Assembly (NCBI RefSeq): GCF_027942865.1
Contig: NC_134515.1
Location: forward strand, 28,649,949 to 28,713,948
Reading direction: 5' to 3'
Length of the DNA stretch: 64,000 nt
Origin: Odontesthes bonariensis
Lineage: Eukaryota; Chordata; Actinopteri; Atheriniformes; Atherinopsidae
Below are positions 56,706-64,000 of this stretch, in pieces. The notes beneath the pieces were generated by a model, which saw only the letters and a program-made list of their open reading frames with translations, ran no database searches and was not told the origin of the DNA. The position numbers were made by a program, and so were the translations under genes. Each line of letters begins with the position of its first letter. The first letter of the stretch is position 1.

Positions 56706-59700
56706 ATGTCTACCGCTAGTATTGACCCTCAGGTAAGCAGCGAGGGGTAACTCTCAACGCGAGGCTTTTTGCCTCTGCAGGGAAGTGAAATGAGCTGTGT
56801 GAATGCATCCCACTGTGGGTACGATGCCACCTCTGGCAGCCAGCTAGTTAGCCAAAGAGAGAGAGGAGAGGTTAGCTGGGAAAAAATGATCTGTTGGGGA
56901 AATGAGCAAGGCCTGGACCACAGCTTCAGTGGCAAAACACAACCCACCGTTGGCTTTAGGGTGACACTGGGCTTTTCAGAGGAAATGTTTGCATAGATCT
57001 GAGAGTGTAGCTAACCTAATGTGTGATGCTGTGAATAACAGGCGTGACCCAAACAAGCTTTCTTTGTTTTCTCCTTTTAAATTTCACTGTGAAGACATCG
57101 AAAGGACAAGATGCAAGCAAAGGTAAGAAAGGAATGCTTTGTGTATCTCCTCAGAAGTTCCTGCATTCAAAGGTGCTGCACGTAAACCTGCTTGACGTCC
57201 TGTGTTAAACGGTGCAAAACGGCCACCTGATGTCTTATGTCTGAGATGTGACACATCCATTTATTTATTTGTGTGTTTGTTTGTTTGTTTGTTTAAAGTC
57301 TGAGAAAAGATATCTAAAATGTTTACGTCCTCGCATGTATACTATTCATGTATACTATTCATGTATACTTTCCGTAGCTGTGTGCATCAAATTAAAAAAC
57401 AGGTGTTACGGCAAACAGCTTATCAAATTACAACAAAAAAAAAAAAGAAAACGACCCAAACCCTTTTTTAATTTGAAAGGCTAAATCATAAAGGTTGGAT
57501 CTATCTAGAGGATCACTGCCCTGCTGCAGTGAGACAATCTGTTTGAAATCTCAATAAACACAGCAACTTTCTTGTCTTTAGTTGTGGAGGGATTAAGACC
57601 TAAAAGGCACAGATGTGTGAGATTCCCCCTCCAGTCATCTAGTGTACCCCTTTTTGACCAACTTCAGCCAGGTATCCGTACTGGGCGCTATCCAGAACAC
57701 ACAATGGCTCTCATTTATCAAGCCGTCGTAGAAAGCATTGTATATATGAGCGGAGAACTCGTCGTATGCAGAGGCTAAAGTGAGATTTACAGAACATGCG
57801 TACCACACCAATCCCATCGTAAGACCGAGCGGCTGTTGATAAATCCGGCGGCTGAAATCCATCGTAATTATCCTAATCACGCCTTCTACAAAAGGGGGTT
57901 GAGAGGCCGCACCTCTAGAATTTGCGACATGGATAGACGAAAGGCGGCAAAGAAACGCTGTCAACGCTGTTGACAGCTGGGACGGCTGTCAACAGCGTTG
58001 GTGATGTAAATCGCAGACCGGATGAGTTATGTATTTTCCCCTACTGTGATGGTCAATAAAATGTGATAAACTCCAGATTAAATGAAATCTAAAATTGAAC
58101 GATGTTTTACTTTTTCTCCAATAAGATCAGGAAGAAGTGGCCACCAAAGAAGGTCGCAGCTCTCCGACGCAGCATGTCACAAATGGGGGGGGGGCTCCGA
58201 TCCAGGTTTGGATTTGAGTGCCTTGGAGGAGAGTGTGGCTGGCCTGATCGGAGCTACGTCTTTTTTCCTTGAATAACAGAATTCTTACCAAAAGTCAGAA
58301 TCGCTGAATAAGTTCCTCTCTCCTCCTGAGTGCTCTTGCCTGTGCAGCCTGGTGGTAGGGATCTCTGGGTATGGGGTCCTCTGGATGTACATCTGGAAAT
58401 GGCACTCCATTTTTTTGGGCAATGTATGGAGAACTCCGCATGCAATAATAATATTGCATACCTTTTCGGGCGTATATAGAAGGGTTCCCCCCGCAGCCGA
58501 GAGACAGATCCACCTGCCCTTTAGGAGCCCTAACCTCTCCACAGTGGCACGCGTGCGCGTATGCGTTCGGTGTGAGGGTGCGCGATTGAATAATGAGCCA
58601 TCACTCTTCCAATTACGGAGTTGTACTTGTTTAATTTATTTAATTTGCGTTTATGTTTATATTTATGTTGAAGTCAAATAAAACATGGGCCTTCTTTGAA
58701 GTGATAAGTCTGTAATTTTAACCTAGAGATTTGTTGCGACTCATGAGGCACGCACTAGTGAGCTGCTGTTTATGTATGCTATTGCAGTCACCGCAAGTCA
58801 AAATGGAAAAGTGCGTACACGGCTTCAGACCTGTCGTGGCGATTTCATCTTTCCTGTGCTCACGATGGATTTGATAAATGCCAACCTTTGCGCAGAAAAG
58901 AACGTACACACGACCTACGCATGTTTTTCGTCTTACGCAAGTTTGATAAATGAGGGCCTTTGTATTTCTGGTTAAGGGGTCCCCTTACACCTTTGGGCCC
59001 CTGGACCTGTATCCAGTGATCTGGATCTTTAGTCTGGTTTTGTGGGCGATCACGGTGCGGTTGTTCAGTAGACACATCCTGGTGTTCAGTTTGCATCAAA
59101 GTTACATTGATGACATTTGAGACTGTCAACCATTGTATCATTTTGTCCATACTCTCTAGCATGGGCATCACAGGGAGAGCACGCTCCTGGTTTGAATCAT
59201 ACCTCACTGGTCGGTCATTCAAAATCCTGGCTTGGTCACACTTCTGCAGCGCACCACCTCGCCGCAGGGGTCCCCCAAGGTTCAGTACTGGGACCTTCTC
59301 TGCCATATACACCACCTCACTGGGCCAAATCATCCCATCACATGGCTTCTCATACCAATGTTATGCTGACAATGCCCAGCTCCATCTGCCATTCCCACCT
59401 GATGACCACACGGTCTCAGCACGAATCTCAGACTGTCTTTCTGACATATCGAAATGGATGAAAGCCCATCACCTCCAACTAAACCTCTCTAAAACTGAAC
59501 TGCTTGTCTTCCCAGCCAAACCAACCATACACCACAGCATCTGCATCCAAACTGAATCCCAATCTCTTGCTCCATCAAAGGTAGCTAGAAACTTAGGTGT
59601 CACGATTGATGACCAACTAACCTTTAAAGATCATGTGACTTAAGTTGCTCGATCATGCCGCTTTGCATTGCTAAACATAAGAAAGATCAGGCCATACCTT

Positions 59701-62320
59701 ACCCAACATGCCACCCAGCTCCTGGTGCAGGCTATGGTCATCTCCTGCCTTGACTACTGCAACGCTCTCCTAACTGGTCTCCCAGCCTGTGCTGTGAAAC
59801 CGCTGCAGATGGTCCAGCACGCGGCGGCGCGTCTGGTCTTCCATCAGCCGAACAGAGCACACGCCACCCCTCTGTTCATTGAACTCCACTGGCTACCCAT
59901 AGCCGCCCGCATCAAATTCAAGTCACTGATGCTAGCCTTCAAAGTGCTTAATGGAACGTCTCCCATCTACTTGAATGCTCTTGCAAAGGCTTATTTCACA
60001 ACCCGGTCACTCCGGTCGTCACAGGATTGTCGTCCAGCAGTGCCTACACCACGCTTAAGACGATCCGGACTCTTTTCATGTGTCGCTCCACGATGGTGGA
60101 ATGACCTTCTGAGTGCTACCAGAACAGGGGCGTCTCTGTCTAGCTTCAAGAAACTCTTGAAGACCCAGCTCTTCAGAGAGCATCTCCTATCCCAGCACTT
60201 ACCCTGTACCCTCTATCTCTACACTGTCACCTCTGACAGAGTCTGACTAGTGGTTTCCTTCTATGTAGCTTATTGTTAGCTTTGATGTTAGCTGTAATGT
60301 TATATCCTCATTTGTAAGTCGCTTTGGATAAAAGCGTCTGCCAAATGCATAAACATAAACATGATGAGTTTAGAGATATATATTTTAGACCTCATGATAA
60401 ACTTTGCTTCATTTGTGTGGTTGGAGGTTTATGTAAACTGTGATGTACAGCTTTGACAGCAGTTTAATTTCATTGCAGCCTTTCCAGTTTCAGTGCAGAA
60501 TGGCTCCCTCCACCAGAAGGACACGGTGCATGATAATGACTTTGAGCCCTATCTCACCAGCCAGACCAGCCAGGTAGGAAAATGGGAGGCACTTTTGAAA
60601 TTTAAACTTTTGAGGAATCTCTGAAATGTCTTGTATCGAAAACTAATGATTACTCTGTTTCTGTTTGTAGAATAACAGCTATCAGTCCATGACAGACCCT
60701 TACTTGTCCAGCTATTATGCCCCCTCTATTGGATTTCCTTACCCTCTCAATGAGGCCCCCTGGTCCACAGGAGGCGACCCACCGATTCCCTACCTGACAC
60801 CCTATGCCCCACTCAGTAATGGAGACCATCACTTCATGCCTGACACTGTGTTTGGGCAGCCCGGTGGGCTCAGCAGCAGCATTTACCCCCACAGGTTTAA
60901 CTTTTTCCCAGAGAATCCGGCGTTCTCGGCCTGGGGCACCAGTGGTTCTCAGGGCCAGCAGACTCAGAACTCAGCCTACGGGGGCAGCTACAGCTACCCA
61001 CCAAGCTCTCTGGGAGGCACATTGGTCCCTGATGGGCAGACAGGTTTCCATAGTGACACCCTGAGCAAGGCTCCAGGCATGAACAGCCTAGAGCAGGGCA
61101 TGCTAGGCCTAAAAATAGGCGGGGATGTGACAGGAAGCGGCTCAGGTGGGAAGAGTGCAGGCTCCGTGATTGGTGGTGGCGGTAGTGTAGCTGCAGCTGT
61201 TGCCACAGGCAACGGTGGCACCTCGGTAGGAATGCCCCTTCAGAAACCTACGTCGTGGGCTGCTATTGCCAGTAAACCCGCCAAGCTGCAGCAACAAAAG
61301 ATCAAGAACAAACCTGGTGTTCCGATGATTGGAGGAGCTCTGCCTCCTCCTCCAATTAAACACAACATGGACATTGATACATGGGATAATAAAGGGACTG
61401 GTACCAAGATGGCCCCTCCCACGACCCACCACCACCACCACCACCAACACCACCAACAGCACCCGCCCCAGCTTCACTCCCACGTCCCCAGTCTCATACC
61501 TCCCCTTCAGCAGTCCCTGCAGTCTGCCCAGTCCCTTGTGCAGCAGATGACCATGCAGGGTCCTCCTCCGCCCCCTCCACACTCTTACCAGAACCACAGC
61601 TCTGCTCCAACACCTCAAAACCGATGGGTGGCTCCGCGTAATCGCAACCTTTGCTATGGTGGTGGGAGCTTGGACAGCAGTGGCTCCTCAAACGGCGGCG
61701 GTATGGGGTGTGGTGTTATGGGGGGAGGGGGCATGCCTCCAGAGCTGGGCTTAGACTCCCATCCTGTGCTGGAGAAACTGCGAGCAGCACACAGCTACAA
61801 CCCCAAGGAGTTTGACTGGAACCTGAAAAACGGCCGCGTATTCATCATCAAGAGCTACTCCGAGGACGACATCCACCGCTCCATCAAATACTCCATCTGG
61901 TGCAGCACGGAGCACGGCAATAAGCGTTTGGACTCAGCCTACAGAGGGATGAACTCTAAAGGTCCCGTGTACTTGTTGTTCAGCGTCAACGGCAGCGGGC
62001 ATTTCTGCGGCGTGGCGGAGATGCACTCTCCCGTGGACTACAGCACCAGCGCTGGTGTCTGGGCGCAGGACAAGTGGAAGGGCAAGTTTGATGTGAACTG
62101 GTTGTTTGTTAAGGACGTGCCTAATAGCCAGCTGCGCCACATCCGCCTGGAAAACAACGACAACAAGCCAGTCACCAACTCGCGTGACACTCAGGAGGTT
62201 CCTCTGGAAAAGGCGAAGCAGGTGCTCAAGATTATTGCTCAGTACAAACACACGACCTCCATCTTTGATGACTTCTCCCACTATGAGAAGAAGCAGGAGG
62301 AGGAGGAGGTGGTGAAAAAG
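56706..62320 (+). CDS. ythdf1: YTH m6A RNA-binding protein 1 (last exon not found)
   Basis: Exons 56706-56732, 57095-57122, 60494-60573 and 60671-62320 give 595 in-frame codons. The start MSTASIDPQ aligns with human MSATSVDTQ. Then come [29 protein letters not shown] and the low-complexity region ([40 protein letters not shown]). The YTH domain is at about residues 412-577 ([20 protein letters not shown]). Aromatic-cage tryptophans sit in [17 protein letters not shown] and the following KWKG. Family role: cytoplasmic reader of N6-methyladenosine in mRNA, linked to translation and decay. The donor at 62321 (AAG|GTAGTC) is followed by no recognised terminal exon; in human it encodes only about eight residues. 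Reading on past the donor would add 16 codons to a TAG. An alternative acceptor at 60478 would add AFPVS in frame. A His-rich stretch ([12 protein letters not shown]) is not in human YTHDF1. Confidence 0.93.
57706..58958. mobile_element. PIF/Harbinger-type transposon in ythdf1 intron 2
   Basis: The ends are inverted repeats: GGCTCTCATTTATCAA on the left and TTGATAAATGAGGGCC on the right (one mismatch). On the plus strand 58082-58276 encodes a degraded Myb/SANT-type helper ([16 protein letters not shown], then [16 protein letters not shown]). On the minus strand 58285-58542 encodes the C-terminal nuclease part ([20 protein letters not shown], then [14 protein letters not shown]), as in HARBI1-type transposases. 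Two convergent frames of this kind are the PIF/Harbinger pattern. The upstream catalytic part is missing. No 3-bp target duplication was confirmed. Confidence 0.75.
57962..58000. repeat. Perfect 16-bp hairpin inside the Harbinger element
   Basis: CAACGCTGTTGACAGC and its exact reverse complement GCTGTCAACAGCGTTG flank a 7-base loop. It is internal to the transposon at 57706-58958. Confidence 0.85.
59090..60356 (+). mobile_element. L2-type LINE, 5'-truncated, in ythdf1 intron 2
   Basis: The frame 59107-59643, then 59650-60246 after an in-frame TAA (59641-59643), encodes the reverse-transcriptase second half: [20 protein letters not shown], the active-site block [29 protein letters not shown], and the C-terminal blocks [15 protein letters not shown] and [20 protein letters not shown]. 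The usual YADD is YADN, so the enzyme would be inactive. The 3' end AAGTCGCTTTGGATAAAAGC, then GTCTGCCAAATGCATAAACA, is the L2-type tail of fish genomes. Frameshifts around 59220-59290 add further damage. Confidence 0.85.
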
Positions 62321-62584
62321 GTAGTCGTTTCAGACTTCATATTTTTTAAAGATAGAATTAGGAATAAGTAGGCGATGTATTAAATGAATATGATGAGGAG
62401 GACTGTGATGGTTGAATATATGTTATCTGATGACATTCCAGTAAATGCAGTAAAATGTCTCTCAGAGCTTCCCTGTATCACAGCTTCCCTTCCTCTGTTG
62501 CAGTGGAGAAATATGGCGCTGACACATGGAGCTCTGCTGTAATAATTAATGTGTTTGAAGGGAAAGCTGAATTCAATTCAATTA

Positions 62585-64000
62585 AATTCATTTTTATTTA
62601 TATAGCGCCAAATACAACAAATGTCATCTCAAGGCACTTGGATAGTAAGTCCAATTCAAGCCAATTGGAATTCAATTAATTAATAATAATCATAATTCAT
62701 AAAATTGGTTAGCACCGTCGCCTCACAGCAAGAAGGTTCCAGGTTCAACACCCAGCTGGGGCCTTTCTGTGTGGAGTTTGCATGTTCTCCCCGTGTATGC
62801 GTGGGTTCTCTCCGGGTACTCCGGCTTCCTCCCACTGTCCAAAAATCATGCATGTTAGGTTGATTGGCATCTCTAAATTGTCCTTAGGAGTGAGTGTGAG
62901 CGTGCATGGTTGTTTGTCCCGTTTGTCTCTATGTGGCCCTGCGATGGACTGGCGGCCTGTCCAGGGTGTACCCCGCCTCTCGCCCATTGACTGCTGGGAT
63001 AGGCTCCAGCCCGCCCGCGACCCGATCGACGGATTCAGCGGTATAGATAATGGATGGATGGATGGATTCATAAAATAATCCAATTCGTTCATATAGAGCC
63101 AATTCAAAAACAATTTCCTAGCTAAGAAAACCAACAGATTGCACTGAAAACTTTTTGTTTTTCGGTCCAATCTCCCGGCCTGAGCGTGCCTGAGGCGACT
63201 GTGGAGAGAAACGACTCCCTTTTAACAGGAAGAAACCTCTGGCAGAACCAGACTCAGGAAGGGTGGCCATCCGCCTCGACCAGCTGGGGTTTGAGAAGAC
63301 AGAAAGGGGGGGGGGGCTGCCGCGGCGGCGGCGGCGGCGGCACTGTAACACCATTCAAAGGATATCTGTTGGAACAGGGAAACACGAGTTAATGACCACA
63401 ATAATGTCACATATACATAAAGAGAGTAAAGTGAGGAAAGGTGTGACAGATGAGCTCCCCCAGCAGGCTAGGCCTATAGCAGCTTAACTATGGGATGTTT
63501 CAGGATCACCTGAGCCATCCCTAACTATAAGCTTTATAAAAAAGGAAAGTTTTAAGCCTGGTCTTAAAAGTGGAAAGGGTGTCTGCTTCCCGGACATTTA
63601 CTGGCAGCTTATTCCACAAGAGAGGGGCCTGATAACTGAAGGTTCTGCCTCCCATTCTACTTTTAGAAACTCTGGGAACCTCAAGTAAACCTGCAGTTTG
63701 GGAACGAAGTGCTCTGTTAGGAAAATATCTTACAATGAGATCTTTAAGATATGATGGAGCTCGGTCATTAAGAGCTTTATATGTGAGGAGAAGAATCTTA
63801 AACTCTATTCTGAATTTAACAGGGAGCCATTGAAGAGAAGCTAAAACTGGAGAAATATGATCTCTCCTGTTAGTTCTCGTCAAAACTCTGGCTGCAGCAT
63901 TTTGGATCAACTGAAGGCTTTTCAGAGAATATGTGGGACAGCCCAATAATAAAGAATTACAGTAGTCCAATCTTGAAGTAAATAATGCATGAATTAGTTT
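62585..64000 (-). mobile_element. L2-type LINE, 3' part, continuing past the window
   Basis: On the minus strand 63970-63521 encodes the RT C-terminal part (MDYCNSLLLGCPTYSLKSLQ, LQWLPVKFRIEFKILLLTYK, PLLWNKLPVNVREADTLSTF). It is followed by a long 3' UTR with a (CGG)n-like run (63303-63340) and the block TTATTTATATAGCGCCAAAT near 62595-62620. A SINE insertion sits at 62706-63065. The 5' part is beyond the window edge. It lies downstream of the last ythdf1 exon seen. Confidence 0.8.
62706..63065 (+). mobile_element. tRNA-type SINE nested in an L2 LINE
   Basis: A 360-bp insert with an 11-bp target duplication, ATTCATAAAAT, at 62695-62705 and 63066-63076. A pol III B-box, GGTTCAACACC, at 62742-62752 fits GGTTCRANNCC. 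An A-box-like TAGCACCGTCG lies at 62710-62720 (9 of 11). The body contains GAGTTTGCATGTTCTCCCCG and ends in a (ATGG)n tail. The last about 50 bases resemble the 3' end of the LINE at 2566-4777, so that LINE family may mobilise it. Confidence 0.85.

Noticed and set aside
60994-61691. Antisense and alternative frames within ythdf1 exon 4
   Set aside because: They arise from the low-complexity Gly/Ser/Pro/Gln coding sequence and show no independent support.

Overview
This is a vertebrate window, almost certainly from a teleost fish. It holds intron-rich genes with standard GT-AG splice sites and a dense repeat load typical of fish: Tc1/mariner, hAT, PIF/Harbinger, L2-type and RTE-like LINEs, tRNA-type SINEs, a Penelope-like element, a Ty3/gypsy-type LTR and CA/GT microsatellites. 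No prokaryotic feature or CRISPR array is present.

Five host genes can be read. In order they are samd10 (3' part, + strand, 10844-12248), uckl1 (+, 12752-26710), a lime1/pag1-like membrane adaptor (-, 39024-31274), nkain4 (+, 49277-54602) and ythdf1 (+, 56706 to beyond 62320; its last short exon was not found). The same genes cluster on human 20q13.33, so this is conserved vertebrate synteny. The genes are not an operon and do not form one pathway. They are a nucleotide-salvage protein, a SAM-domain protein, a lymphocyte-type signalling scaffold, a Na,K-ATPase beta-subunit interactor and an m6A reader. I rebuilt the splice models by hand. Exon lengths and phases close in frame for uckl1 (525 aa), nkain4 (195 aa) and the adaptor (498 codons, but with one in-frame TAA at codon 118).

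Layout: 1-8.4 kb is transposon-rich. It has a Tc1 transposase fragment, an RTE-like LINE split by a hAT element with an 8-bp target duplication, and a large Penelope-like palindrome. 8.4-12.6 kb is samd10. 12.6-27 kb is uckl1, whose introns hold a 1.28-kb fold-back Tc1 and a dead Tc1. 27-47.5 kb is the adaptor gene, its long 3' and 5' regions and several repeats. 49-55 kb is nkain4. 56.3-64 kb is ythdf1, with a Harbinger element and an L2 in intron 2, and an L2 carrying a nested SINE downstream.

The most striking structure is at 5418-8408. Two Penelope-like retroelement 3' halves are fused head to head, with 1,358-bp arms that looked identical in every stretch I compared. Each arm has a hammerhead-ribozyme-like motif near its end. 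The whole unit is bracketed by a 16-bp direct repeat, so it appears to have inserted as one inverted dimer. A second, diverged hammerhead/Penelope-like end sits inside the fold-back Tc1 at 18880-20160.
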